Shown here piece after piece: positions 41,290-50,564 of a stretch of DNA of 58,741 bases (its first letter is position 1; each line of letters starts with the position of its first letter). Under the pieces are notes generated by a model. That model had not been told where the DNA came from. It was given only the letters and a program-made list of their open reading frames with translations, and did no database searches. The translations under genes were made by a program, and so were the position numbers. The DNA is from Rhizobium esperanzae (GTDB lineage Bacteria > Pseudomonadota > Alphaproteobacteria > Rhizobiales > Rhizobiaceae). Location: contig NZ_JACIFY010000028.1 of assembly GCF_014197615.1 (NCBI RefSeq), positions 1 through 58,741 of the forward strand. Direction: 5' to 3'.

Positions 41290-43908
41290 TCAGCGGATGC
41301 GATAGAATTTGGAATCGAACGACCATTTGCCCTGGGCGCCGGTCTCGTCGTCGCCGACGATCCGGAGGCTGCGGGCGAGGTCGTAGACATAATTGAAGGC
41401 GGCGCGCTGGCCGACGAGCGGTGTCGGCACATCCGGCAGGTCGAGCACTTCGATCGGCTTGTCGCTGAGGATGGCGACGACCATGCCGACGCCGGCCGGT
41501 CCCTCCACCTGATATTCGAAGCCGATATAGGGATTGCGGGCATCGGGCACCACGACCGGGCGGGCAGGATCAAGCCGGTTGTCGCCGCTCTTGGCTGTCG
41601 GCTTCAGCCCCATCGAGCGCTTGTTAGGGTAGAGCTGGGTGAGTTTGCCGGAGGCGTCGATATCGACCAGGATCAAATAACCGGGTTTCTTGGTGGAGAC
41701 GCGCATCGCCACCTTGTCGCCGATGCCGACCGAGGTGCCGGGCAGCATGTCGACGGCGACACCGGCTTCGTTATCGGTTTTCAGTGTATTCTCGACGGCG
41801 GCAACCGGGGTTTTCGCCTCCTCGCCGGTGATGACGTCGCGGCCGAGCGCATCCGGCTGGCCATAAAATTGCGGCACCGGCGTGAAGCGGCAGTCCTCTG
41901 TGTGCGTCCGGCAATATTCATCGGATTTGCGCCTGACATAATCGAGCAGAGCGGCATTGCTGACGTCGGGCTTGTCGGCAGCGCGGGCGACGCCATCCTG
42001 TACGCCTTCGATGAAGTTGCGGGTGAAGACGCCGAGCGCCGGCTTGGCCTCACGGTCGACAAGCGCCCATTGGCCCGAGTTGACGGCCGACCAGACCATG
42101 GCGTTTTCGCCGCCGAAAGAGAATTTCGCTTCCTTGCCCGATTTGTTCGGCGGTTCGAGGGCGGCGAGCGCCGGGCCGAGGCAGCGCACGGTGCCGCCGG
42201 CAGGGGCGGCCACCGCGCTGCGGCTGCCGGGCCCGACATGGCAGGCATCGATCAGCAGTGTGACGCGGCGGTCCTTGAGGCTGTTCAGCCGGGCGGCGAT
42301 CTCGGTTTCGCGGATCTGGTTGGTGACCGTCACCTTGCCGCCTTCGCGTGTCAGCTTGGCATCGACGGCCACCAGCGTCGGGCTCGTCGTCGCCTCGGCG
42401 CCCATTTCCTCGGAGCCTTGGCCGCTGAAATAGAGAAAGACACGGCTGCCCGGCGTCGACTGGCGCACCAGCCAGTCGTCGATTTCGGCCAGGATCGCCT
42501 CGCGGGTGGCCTTGCGGTTGGTCAGCGTATGGATCTGCTCCGGGCGGTAGGCGAGCGTCTTGGCGAGGAAGAGCTGCATGGCCTTCACGTCGCTTGCCGA
42601 ACCGGTGAGTTTGGCCTCGCGCATTTCGTAATCGTCGATGCCGATCAGCAGCGCGCGGTCGCCGGAGGAGCTTTGCGTCGCGGGGGTTTGAACGGGCGCC
42701 GGCTGGACGGCGGGCTGATTGTCGGCGGGAGCATTCGCGGCCGGCATGTCGGGGTTCGGCGTTTCGGTTGCGCCGGCGGGCGGGGTGTTGCCGGTCGGTG
42801 AGGTCTCGCCTTTCGGTGATGTCTCACCTGTCGGCGAGGTCTCGCCGGTTGGCGAGGTCTCACCTTTCGGTGATGTCTCACCTGTCGGCGAGGTGATGGC
42901 GAGGTTGGCTTCTTGCTGGCCGGACTGTTTCTGCTTTGCCCCGGTGCCTGTTGTGGTCGATGCGACCTGATCGCCGCCGGCTTGCCCGGCATCAGGGCCT
43001 TCCACGTTCGGCACGTCGCCGTCGGTCTTTGCCGCGATCCAGTCGCGGAAGGCGGCCACACGGGTGTAGACGCCGTAATGCTCGGCCTCGGCGCAGCCCG
43101 CACCCCAGCTGACGATGCCGAGCTGGATCCAGCGTTTGTCCGGCCGCTGGGCGACCAGCGGCCCGCCGCTGTCGCCCTGGCAGGCATCCTTACCGCCCTC
43201 GGCATAACCGGCGCAGACATTGCGCTCGTCGATCGGGTTCATGCGCATCGAGCTGTCGCGATAGGCGGCACGGCAATCCTCGCGCGGGACGATCGGCAGC
43301 TCGACTTCCTGCAGCTCGGTCGGCAGGTATTTGTCGTCCCAGCCGTGGTCGGCCTTGGTGTAGCCCCAGCCGGTGACGACGGCCTTGTGACCTGCGGCCT
43401 CCACATCCTCGTCCGAGGCCGAGGCGAGAATGGCCGGCCTGGAGACGGCGGGTTCGGCGAGCTTGATGAGGGCGATGTCGTTGGCGAAGACCTTGCGGTC
43501 GAAATCCTCGTGGATGATGACGTCTTCTACGGCGAGACCCGGCTTGTCGGGGCCGTCGACCGATATCACCTTGTCGATCTTCGACTTGCCTTCGACGATC
43601 AGCAGGTCGCGGGCGAAGAGATCCTGCTTGCCGGAGCGGCCGCTGGTGACGCAATGGGCGGCCGTCAGGATCCAGCGCGGGGCGATCAGCGAGCCGCCGC
43701 AATGGCCGCCGAAGCGGCCGCGCTGCTCGGGATCGGGCGCCAGGATCTTCACCTGCCAGGGCCACTCGCCCTTCTTCGCCGCCTGGCCGCCGATGACGCG
43801 CCCGCCATCCTCGCCGGCGAAATCGGTATCCTGCTGCGCCAGCACGGGAGCGGAGAGAAGCAGCATGACGGACGCAATATTGAGGACCCTGCTGATCGAC
43901 GTGCTCAT
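41290..43908 (-). CDS. Secreted trypsin-like protease / caspase-fold fusion with DUF4384-like end
   Basis: The 872-residue protein has a signal peptide, a propeptide ending GGR-VIGG (zymogen cleavage after Arg37) and an S1A trypsin domain with His85, Asp144 and Ser247 (GDSGGP). Asp241, six residues before Ser247, gives Arg/Lys specificity. Six-residue repeats SP(T/K)GET fill 340-375. A caspase/C14-like domain (about 415-650) keeps Cys556 in LLIDACHVG but has Gln497 in the YFSGQG place where His is expected, so its dyad is incomplete. A DUF4384-like domain ends the protein. It overlaps the upstream caspase gene by 4 bases. Confidence 0.9.
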   Translation of the reverse strand: MSTSISRVLNIASVMLLLSAPVLAQQDTDFAGEDGGRVIGGQAAKKGEWPWQVKILAPDPEQRGRFGGHCGGSLIAPRWILTAAHCVTSGRSGKQDLFARDLLIVEGKSKIDKVISVDGPDKPGLAVEDVIIHEDFDRKVFANDIALIKLAEPAVSRPAILASASDEDVEAAGHKAVVTGWGYTKADHGWDDKYLPTELQEVELPIVPREDCRAAYRDSSMRMNPIDERNVCAGYAEGGKDACQGDSGGPLVAQRPDKRWIQLGIVSWGAGCAEAEHYGVYTRVAAFRDWIAAKTDGDVPNVEGPDAGQAGGDQVASTTTGTGAKQKQSGQQEANLAITSPTGETSPKGETSPTGETSPTGETSPKGETSPTGNTPPAGATETPNPDMPAANAPADNQPAVQPAPVQTPATQSSSGDRALLIGIDDYEMREAKLTGSASDVKAMQLFLAKTLAYRPEQIHTLTNRKATREAILAEIDDWLVRQSTPGSRVFLYFSGQGSEEMGAEATTSPTLVAVDAKLTREGGKVTVTNQIRETEIAARLNSLKDRRVTLLIDACHVGPGSRSAVAAPAGGTVRCLGPALAALEPPNKSGKEAKFSFGGENAMVWSAVNSGQWALVDREAKPALGVFTRNFIEGVQDGVARAADKPDVSNAALLDYVRRKSDEYCRTHTEDCRFTPVPQFYGQPDALGRDVITGEEAKTPVAAVENTLKTDNEAGVAVDMLPGTSVGIGDKVAMRVSTKKPGYLILVDIDASGKLTQLYPNKRSMGLKPTAKSGDNRLDPARPVVVPDARNPYIGFEYQVEGPAGVGMVVAILSDKPIEVLDLPDVPTPLVGQRAAFNYVYDLARSLRIVGDDETGAQGKWSFDSKFYRIR
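42784..42891 (-). repeat. 18-base tandem repeats encoding SP(T/K)GET
   Basis: Six units of 18 bases encode SPTGET/SPKGET hexapeptides between the trypsin and caspase domains. Units with T and K alternate in a T-K-T-T-K-T order. Copy number may vary between strains by slippage. It is a flexible linker, not a CRISPR array. Confidence 0.85.
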
Positions 43909-45515
43909 AACTTGGCTCCGGCGGAGGTATAGAGGACCGTAAACCCGACGCGTGCGCCTTCGGGCAGGAATTCGCCGAGGCGCCGGGCGATATTGCCGGC
44001 CGTGCGGCGCCTGTCGTTCTGCTTCAGGAATTCCACGAGCTGCGGCATCGGGGTTTCAGAGCTGACGGCGACGAGCAGGTCGGTGCCGAAGGGGGCGACG
44101 ACGGAGAGATCGAGATCGAAGTTTTGGGGCATCCCGCTATCGGCATCTTTCTCGCCGGGATAGAGGAACTGCACGGTGCCATCGCCGGTGACGTCGAAAA
44201 GCACGAGCCTGCGGCCGGCGAGATCCGACACGGTGACGCCGACGCGCTCGCCTTCGCGATGCACCGCATCCGATGGCGTGACGCGCACCGTCTGCGGATC
44301 CGACAGCAGCTTCAGCGTATCGAGCGCCGCCATGCGGTCGACGACGAAGGGCATGTCGCCGGCGCCGACGCCGGAGGCGACGACATCACCGCCGGCAATC
44401 GCCTCGTGTTTTTCCGGATCGAAAACCAGTTCGGCATCGGCGGCCTCCGTCAGCGTGAACGGCGTGACGGCGGGGCTGATCCCCTGCAGCGGTTGATCCG
44501 GGCCGAGGGCGGCAATGCGGATCGGCGTGGCCGCGGCGGGCGGCGGAGTGGTCGATTTCGCGGCCGTCTCCTGGGCTCCCGCTCCTTCGTAAGTGTAGAC
44601 GACGGCGCGGTCGAGATCGGTTCCGGGCGGGCTTTCGGTAAAGATATTCTGCCGCTGGTCGGTGAACTGGTAGACCGCCTGGCGCACATATTCGAAGAGT
44701 TCGCGGCGGCTGACCGCGCCGTCGCCGTTGCGGTCGGCGGCACCCTCGAAGGCGCGGGCTGTGGCATAACTCAGCGCACCGCGTTTCTGGGCAATGCCGG
44801 GGATCGAGATTTCGGGCGATTTGGTGTTGTCGTCGACGGCGGCGAGAAAGGTCAGCCGCTGGAAATCGAAGCCGGTTGAGAGCGCATCTGATGTCGTCGA
44901 AATCGGCGCGAGGTCGTCCTCCTCGATCGTATAGGACGGCGCCTGGCGCCAGGTGATGTCGGCGCCGCGCGGATCGACGTCGCGGGTCATGCCGCCGGCA
45001 TGGCAGGTATCGGCGATGAAGACGACATCGGCGCCCTTGGCTTCGAGATTGTGGATCAGCACCTTGAACTCGTCGCCGAAGATGCGCTCGCGCGAGCCCG
45101 GCAGCCGGGTATCGAAGCCGGCAAGCACATAGACCTCGTCGCGGCCGCTCGGTTTCGAGCCCTTGACGCGCTCCGGCTCGCTCGAGCCGTGGCCGGCAAT
45201 GCCGAGCACGACGAGATCGCCCTGCCCTGCCCGCTCCGTAACGGCTTCGATCGCATGGAAGATGCCCTCGCGGTCGGCGGCGCCGTTCTTCAACAGCGTC
45301 ATATCCTCGACGCCGACCGAGCGCAGCGACAGCGAGAGGTCTTCGGCATCGGCGACGGCGCCGTGCAGCGGCGGAACGTTGCGGTAGAGGTCGATGCCGA
45401 TCAGCACCGCCCGGACGGCACCGCGTTCGGGCGCCTCGATCGTCCTTGCCAGGCTGCCGGTGGCCGCCAAAGTGAGGAAGGCAAGGGCTGCGGCCAGGGA
45501 AACGGATGTGGACAT
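43905..45515 (-). CDS. Secreted caspase-family (C14) protein with EF-hand and DUF4384-like domain
   Basis: The 536-residue protein has a signal peptide (about 1-23) and a caspase-fold peptidase domain with a full dyad: His109 (GIAGHGSS) and Cys171 (IADTCHAGG). The loop D261-x-N-x-D-G-x-x-x-x-x-E272 is a perfect EF-hand calcium loop. The C-terminal part (about 380-530) resembles DUF4384 (GERVGVTVSDLAGRRLVLFDVTGDGTVQFLYPG). It would act in the periplasm, with possible Ca2+ control. It starts 22 bases after the OmpA gene stop and overlaps the trypsin/caspase gene. Confidence 0.9.
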   Translation of the reverse strand: MSTSVSLAAALAFLTLAATGSLARTIEAPERGAVRAVLIGIDLYRNVPPLHGAVADAEDLSLSLRSVGVEDMTLLKNGAADREGIFHAIEAVTERAGQGDLVVLGIAGHGSSEPERVKGSKPSGRDEVYVLAGFDTRLPGSRERIFGDEFKVLIHNLEAKGADVVFIADTCHAGGMTRDVDPRGADITWRQAPSYTIEEDDLAPISTTSDALSTGFDFQRLTFLAAVDDNTKSPEISIPGIAQKRGALSYATARAFEGAADRNGDGAVSRRELFEYVRQAVYQFTDQRQNIFTESPPGTDLDRAVVYTYEGAGAQETAAKSTTPPPAAATPIRIAALGPDQPLQGISPAVTPFTLTEAADAELVFDPEKHEAIAGGDVVASGVGAGDMPFVVDRMAALDTLKLLSDPQTVRVTPSDAVHREGERVGVTVSDLAGRRLVLFDVTGDGTVQFLYPGEKDADSGMPQNFDLDLSVVAPFGTDLLVAVSSETPMPQLVEFLKQNDRRRTAGNIARRLGEFLPEGARVGFTVLYTSAGAKL

Positions 45516-45537
45516 GGCCGAGCCCCCCTCGCCCCAG

Positions 45538-47499
45538 CTATTCGCGGCGCCATTCGACGCGCCGGTTCAGCGCATCGACATCGTCTTCGGTGAGGTTTGC
45601 GGTCGCGGTCACGTCGACCGGTTCGGAAGCGCCGCGGCCTTCGGCATCGATCGAGGCGTCGATGCCGTGGCTCTTGAGGAAATCGGCAACCGCCTGGGCG
45701 CGGCGCTCTGAGAGCTTCTGATTGTAATCGTCACCGCCGCGCCGGTCGGTATGGCCGATGAGGATGATGCGGCCGGGCTTTTGCTCCTTCAGCGCTTCCA
45801 GCAGTTCCTCGGCGGCCTCGGTGCCGATCGAGGTGAAGGTCGATTTGTCGAAATCGAAGGTGATCGGCACCGGAATGGAGACCGGCACGATGCCGCGGAC
45901 ATTTTCGGAATAGATGCCGCCGAGCACGCCGCTGCGGTGATCCTTCTCGGCCGGCACGAAGCTGCCCTGCGGATTGTCGCTCGACGGATTGGCGGCAAGG
46001 ATGCGGGCCTGGGCGGCACGCTGGATGAGATCGGAAATCGTATCGGCCGGCGGCGCTTTCGGCGTGCGGGTCTCGTTCTTGATGATCTCGATCGCCTGCT
46101 GGTAATCGGCGGCGGCATCGGCAAAGCGGCGGGCGGAGAAATAGATCTCGCCGAGTGTCGCCGAGGCCTGCCAGAGCACCTGCGGGCTGTCGGCGGCCAC
46201 CAGCAGCGGCTCGTAATCGGCGACCGGCTTGTCGGCGGCCATCATCTCCTGGGCGGCGGCAAGCCTGAGGGCTGCGACGCGGCGCTGGGCATTCACCTGG
46301 AACTGGCCGCATTCGGCGCTGACGGCGATCGTATCGGCTTGCGTCGCGGCAGCCGGGATATCCTTGGCGGCGACGGCCGTATTCAGCTTGTCGAGCAGGG
46401 CGGTGCAGGCGGGCGTGTCGGCATTGGCCACCTCGATCTGCTCGCCTTCGCCAGCCTGGCCGGCCGGGTCTGCCGAACGGCCAAGGTTGAGCTGCGGCAT
46501 CTTGATGCTGAAGCCGCCGGGAAGCTTGAATTGCGGCATCTTGAGCTGCGGCATTGGCAGCTTCGGCATCTTCGTCTGCGATGATTGGTAGGACTGGGCG
46601 GGCTGCTGATATTGGCCTGGTTGTTTATATTGGTTCGGCCGGGTGGAGGATGTGGTGTCGGCCGGGCCGATCAACTGCAGTTCGTCGGCGGCAAGCTCCT
46701 GGCCGGGCGCCAGGTTGGTGACGATCTTGTATTTCTTCGGCGGCTGGGTCGTCGCCTGTTCGACCGGCTTCGGCGTCACCTTCTTCGGGGCGGCGGGCTT
46801 CGGTTTTTCCACCACCGTTTCCGGCTTCTTGGCGACCTCCTGTTTCGCCGGCTTCGGCTTCGGTGCAACCGGCGGCTTTACCGCCTGCTCGACCGGCTTT
46901 GCGGCGGGAGCGGCGGCAATCGGCGGGGTTGCTGTGGGCGGCAGGGCCGCCGGGCTGTCGACCGTCGTCAGCATCAGCGTCTTGCTGCTGATCTTGGTGC
47001 CGAGGCTGCGGGCTTCTTCGAGGCTGCGGGAAACGGCATCCATGCCGCCGTCGATCGAGCGGAACATGCCGCTGCCGCTGCCGCCGAGATCGGCGAAAAT
47101 GTTGAGCGGCTTGGAAGAATAGAAGACCTTGATCTGCTCCTGTCCCACAGGGCCGGAGACCTGCAGCCGGGCGCCGCTTGCCGGATCCGGCACCTGCACG
47201 CGCTTGCCGGCGCCGACCAGCGCATCGGTCTGATACTTGTTCGGGAAAAGTTTGACGACGGAACCGTTCGGCGAGACGTTCAGCACCGTGACATAGGCAT
47301 TCTCGCTCGACTGGATGAAGAGGCCGACGACTTCGCCGATGGCGTATTTGGCCTCCGCGCGATCGAAGGTGATGCTGACGGGGCCGGTTTGCGCCGGCGC
47401 TTCGGTGAGTGTGCGTTCATTCTGCGCCTCGACGGCGGGAACTACCGCAAAGAACGAAAGAAAGGTGGCTGCGGCTAGGATGGCTTTGCGGTTCGGCAT
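45538..47499 (-). CDS. DUF4384-OmpA peptidoglycan-binding outer-envelope protein
   Basis: The 653-residue protein has a signal peptide, a DUF4384 domain (about 35-130; AKYAIGEVVGLFIQSSENAYVTVLNVSPNGSVVKLFPN), a long Pro/Lys/Ala linker, a helical TPR-like part and a C-terminal OmpA domain (IILIGHTDRRGGDDYNQKLSERRAQAVADFL). OmpA domains bind peptidoglycan, anchoring the protein in the periplasm. GAGGAGG precedes ATG 47499. It is the first gene of the five-gene unit ending with the pseudokinase; the shared DUF4384 ties it to the two caspase proteins. Confidence 0.9.
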   Translation of the reverse strand: MPNRKAILAAATFLSFFAVVPAVEAQNERTLTEAPAQTGPVSITFDRAEAKYAIGEVVGLFIQSSENAYVTVLNVSPNGSVVKLFPNKYQTDALVGAGKRVQVPDPASGARLQVSGPVGQEQIKVFYSSKPLNIFADLGGSGSGMFRSIDGGMDAVSRSLEEARSLGTKISSKTLMLTTVDSPAALPPTATPPIAAAPAAKPVEQAVKPPVAPKPKPAKQEVAKKPETVVEKPKPAAPKKVTPKPVEQATTQPPKKYKIVTNLAPGQELAADELQLIGPADTTSSTRPNQYKQPGQYQQPAQSYQSSQTKMPKLPMPQLKMPQFKLPGGFSIKMPQLNLGRSADPAGQAGEGEQIEVANADTPACTALLDKLNTAVAAKDIPAAATQADTIAVSAECGQFQVNAQRRVAALRLAAAQEMMAADKPVADYEPLLVAADSPQVLWQASATLGEIYFSARRFADAAADYQQAIEIIKNETRTPKAPPADTISDLIQRAAQARILAANPSSDNPQGSFVPAEKDHRSGVLGGIYSENVRGIVPVSIPVPITFDFDKSTFTSIGTEAAEELLEALKEQKPGRIILIGHTDRRGGDDYNQKLSERRAQAVADFLKSHGIDASIDAEGRGASEPVDVTATANLTEDDVDALNRRVEWRRE

Positions 47500-47711
47500 T
47501 GGAAAACCTCCTCTTTCGAACAATCTCACACTGTGTCGAAGATGAGAATAGCACTGACCGGCGAAATTGGGATGGCTTTGCCTGTCTTGCTTGAGGGAGG
47601 GTTACAAATTATTTGGAGCCTGGAAGAAACCGTCCCGGAAAAGACCTGCGCAAGACGCGCGCTCGGCAATATTCACCGCCCGATCTAGTCATTTTGACTT
47701 CGAAGCCGTGG

Positions 47712-48083
47712 TTAGTTCTTCGGTTTCTGCCCGGCCGATTTCAAAATCGAGATCAGGTCGCTCATGCCCTCGGGCGAGGAATTGTAAAGCCAGAGAATAT
47801 CCGGATTATCGACGGTGAATTCCTTGCCGGGGCCGGCGCCCATGTCGCGGCCGGGCGACGTCTGATCCGGCAGCTTGCCCGCGCCGGGTGTCAGGCCCTC
47901 AGCGCGTTCATGGTCCGCGATGATCGCGGCTGCCGCGATAAAGGCCTTTTCGTCATGCTGGCGCAGTGCCGCAAGCGAAGGGTTGCGCGCCGCCAGCGCA
48001 TCCTCGGCCGGGCCGGCATGGCCGAGCGGAGGCAGTGCCATGAGAAGGGTGATCGACAGGGGTATGAGCCGGGATTTCGTCAT
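47712..48083 (-). CDS. Small secreted protein, unknown function
   Basis: The 123-residue protein has a signal peptide (KSRLIPLSITLLMALPPLGHA) and a short hydrophilic mature part. Its end, PDILWLYNSSPEGMSDLISILKSAGQKP, has no family I recognise. Start ATG 48083 is preferred over a GTG at 48092. It is upstream of the OmpA gene on the same strand (212-base gap) and could belong to the same regulon. Confidence 0.65.
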   Translation of the reverse strand: MTKSRLIPLSITLLMALPPLGHAGPAEDALAARNPSLAALRQHDEKAFIAAAAIIADHERAEGLTPGAGKLPDQTSPGRDMGAGPGKEFTVDNPDILWLYNSSPEGMSDLISILKSAGQKPKN

Positions 48084-48216
48084 CGTCGTCACATCCGTCT
48101 TGGTGCGCCATTTGCGCGGCTATCGCTGAAACAATAGGCAGAGGCCGGAAAGATGGCAACGGCGCCCGGTGCCAATCGAGTGCCAATCGGTTGGGAGGGG
48201 TGAAATCGGTTGGAAA

Positions 48217-48807
48217 TCAGAGGATCTTCAATTGCTGCAGGCCGAGACGGAGATCGCGCAGCATCTCGCCGAAAATCTCCTCGATCATTCCCGTCGACCA
48301 GACGACCATGGTGCCGTAGGGCGAGCGTTTGCGCTGCATGAAGCCGGCCGTCTCGAAATCGATCAGCGTCTTGCGGCAGGTCTCGCTCGACATGACAGCC
48401 ACCAGGAAACGGGCTAGATTGGACTGGTCGATGGCGCCCGCCTTCTCCGCCCAGTTCTGGATCAGCCGCGGCTTGGTGTCGGCGGTGAACATCGAGGCGA
48501 GCGCGCGATCCTGCGACAGCCCGAGGCGCTGCAGCTTGGCCGGATCGCGGGTGAGCGACACCACGTAATCATTGTGCAGGTCGGCGAAACGTTCGATATC
48601 CTCGGCGGTGCTGATGCCGAAGACCTTCATCGAATAGAGGAACTCGGCCATCAGGTAGGTCGGCTCGGAGCGCAGTTGCGCCAGATGCTTGTCGTCCTTG
48701 CTGGCCGAGGCGGCGCAGACCCGATCGGAGAAACCGATCCTTGCGGCGCGCACCTGCTCCAGCAGGCTGATGTCGAGCGCCAGTTCGTCACCGTTCCATT
48801 CCAGCAT
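48217..48807 (-). CDS. Unknown cytoplasmic protein, possible winged-helix
   Basis: The 196-residue protein (from ATG 48807) has no signal peptide. Its C-terminal third (ETCRKTLIDFETAGFMQRKRSPYGTMVVWSTGMIEEIF) looks like a winged-helix recognition helix and wing, and its N-terminal part is helical. It could be a regulator, but I do not recognise the family. It is divergent from the propeller/NlpC gene. Confidence 0.6.
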   Translation of the reverse strand: MLEWNGDELALDISLLEQVRAARIGFSDRVCAASASKDDKHLAQLRSEPTYLMAEFLYSMKVFGISTAEDIERFADLHNDYVVSLTRDPAKLQRLGLSQDRALASMFTADTKPRLIQNWAEKAGAIDQSNLARFLVAVMSSETCRKTLIDFETAGFMQRKRSPYGTMVVWSTGMIEEIFGEMLRDLRLGLQQLKIL

Positions 48808-48956
48808 AAGCATTCCCTGCCAGCAAATCGTCGAGACGATGATCTTGTACTATTCCCAGCGCAGATCTCCAAATCGTTTGGAAAGCAACAGCTTGCTGAG
48901 GAGGCGCAACTGTCCTAACATTTTAAAGACTTGGCAGTCTTTTGAGGGTCGAGGCA

Positions 48957-50564
48957 ATGCGTGGTTCAGCGTCGCATATCCTGTTTGCCGCGGCACTTGC
49001 GGTCGCTTCGCCGGTTTTTGCCAAAGACACTGTGATCATCGAGCTTCCCGGCGGCGACGGCGGTCGTTCGGTCGGCATCATCTCCGCCAATGAGGAGGTC
49101 GAAGCCTCCGGGCCGGCGGCGATCACCGTCGGCGACGACGGCACCGTCTATATCCTCGACCAGAACAACGGCCGCGTGCTCGCCATCGACGCCGAACGTT
49201 CGCAGGCCGAACCCGAGATCCTGCCGCTGCCGGAGAATGCCGCGCCGGAGGATCTCGCCGTCGTCCATAACGAACTCTACCTCTGGTCCGATGGCGTCGT
49301 GCCGCTCGAGCGCTCCACCGAGGCCGACGGCCGGTCGCAGACATTGCGCGCCGTCGACGGCGGCGGCGATGCCGATGATTACACCCGCTCGGTCTTCGCT
49401 TCGATGGGCTCGGTGCCGCCGGGGCCGCTGAACAGCATCATCGACGAGATCGGCCGCAGCGTCAGCCGGCCCGAAGCCCGCCCGCCTGTTATCCAATATG
49501 TGCCGAGCCGCGGGCTCGGCGATATCGTCGCGGAAGTCTCGGCCGCCAGCGACAAGGCGGAGATCCTGCTGCGGCGCGCGAGCTCGGAGGAGAATTTCCT
49601 GTCGCTGCAGCTGAGCGCGGACGGGCGGATCGGTACCGTCGAACTTCTCGACATCGATACGACGGGCAGGCCCTATGCACTGGTCGAACTGGTGCCGGCC
49701 GACCGGCCCGAGCGCACCGGCATGCTGGTGGCGCGCTTCACGCCGAACGGCGCGATGGACCGGGTCTACGACCTGCCGATCGACCCGGGCACGGTGTTTT
49801 CCAGGCGCTTCGTGGCGATCGGCCCGCGCGGCGACGTGCTCTATTTGAGATCGCAGGAGGGCCGGGCGCAGGTGGTCAAACTCGACGGCCGCGATCCCGG
49901 CCGCAAGCTTGCCGTCATCAACCCTGCCAAGCCGCTCAAACCCGATAAACCCGGCAGGACGCCGAAGGTGGCGATCGTGCCGAAATCGCGGGACGACGTG
50001 ATCGAGCGGGCGATCGGCTTCGAGACGCTGAACTGGCTGGTGACGCCGACCGCCTATGGCGGCGATCCCGGGCCCGGCTGCCTCAACATGAACCGGCTGC
50101 GCCGGCCGGTCTACCTGATCGGCAAGCGCGGCCAGACGGTGAAGGGCGTTCCCTATTGCTGGGGCTGCAAGACGCCGCTCGAGAATTTCATCGGCGGCGT
50201 CGAAAAGGGCCAGACCGCCGGCAATGTCTGCACCAAGAGCGCGCCGCAATCCAACATTCTCGGCGTCGACTGCTCCGGCTTCGTCAGCGACGCCTGGGGC
50301 CTGAAGATGCATGTCTCGACGCGCGCCATCCCCGGCATCACCAAACGCCTCTCCGACCCCTGGTCGCTGCGGCCGGGCGACGCGCTGAACAAGCCGGGCT
50401 CGCATGTGCTCTTGTTCATGCGCTTCACCGACGACCGCAAGGTGGAAGTGATGGAGGCCTCGCCGAACGCCTGCAAGGGCCGCGTCTGCCGCAACACCTA
50501 TTCCCTCGGCAGCCTGCTGATGCGCGGCTACCAGCCGGTGCGTTTCAAGGGGTTGGATGGGTGA
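48957..50564 (+). CDS. Exported beta-propeller protein with C-terminal NlpC/P60-like domain
   Basis: The 535-residue protein has a signal peptide (about 1-22). A propeller-like part (40-330) includes 'ITVGDDGTVYILDQNNGRVLAID', an NHL-type repeat. The C-terminal domain is NlpC/P60-like with Cys439 (GVDCSGFVSDAWGL) and His483 (GSHVLLFMRF). NlpC/P60 enzymes cut peptidoglycan peptides or related amides. GAGGG precedes ATG 48957. The gene is convergent with the ICMT-like gene and overlaps its end by 20 bases. Location suggests a wall-remodelling role in the envelope cluster. Confidence 0.82.
   Translation: MRGSASHILFAAALAVASPVFAKDTVIIELPGGDGGRSVGIISANEEVEASGPAAITVGDDGTVYILDQNNGRVLAIDAERSQAEPEILPLPENAAPEDLAVVHNELYLWSDGVVPLERSTEADGRSQTLRAVDGGGDADDYTRSVFASMGSVPPGPLNSIIDEIGRSVSRPEARPPVIQYVPSRGLGDIVAEVSAASDKAEILLRRASSEENFLSLQLSADGRIGTVELLDIDTTGRPYALVELVPADRPERTGMLVARFTPNGAMDRVYDLPIDPGTVFSRRFVAIGPRGDVLYLRSQEGRAQVVKLDGRDPGRKLAVINPAKPLKPDKPGRTPKVAIVPKSRDDVIERAIGFETLNWLVTPTAYGGDPGPGCLNMNRLRRPVYLIGKRGQTVKGVPYCWGCKTPLENFIGGVEKGQTAGNVCTKSAPQSNILGVDCSGFVSDAWGLKMHVSTRAIPGITKRLSDPWSLRPGDALNKPGSHVLLFMRFTDDRKVEVMEASPNACKGRVCRNTYSLGSLLMRGYQPVRFKGLDG

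Noticed and set aside
42784..42891. CRISPR-like short repeats
   Set aside because: The 18-base repeats are in frame, without spacers, inside a protease gene. No cas genes are present.
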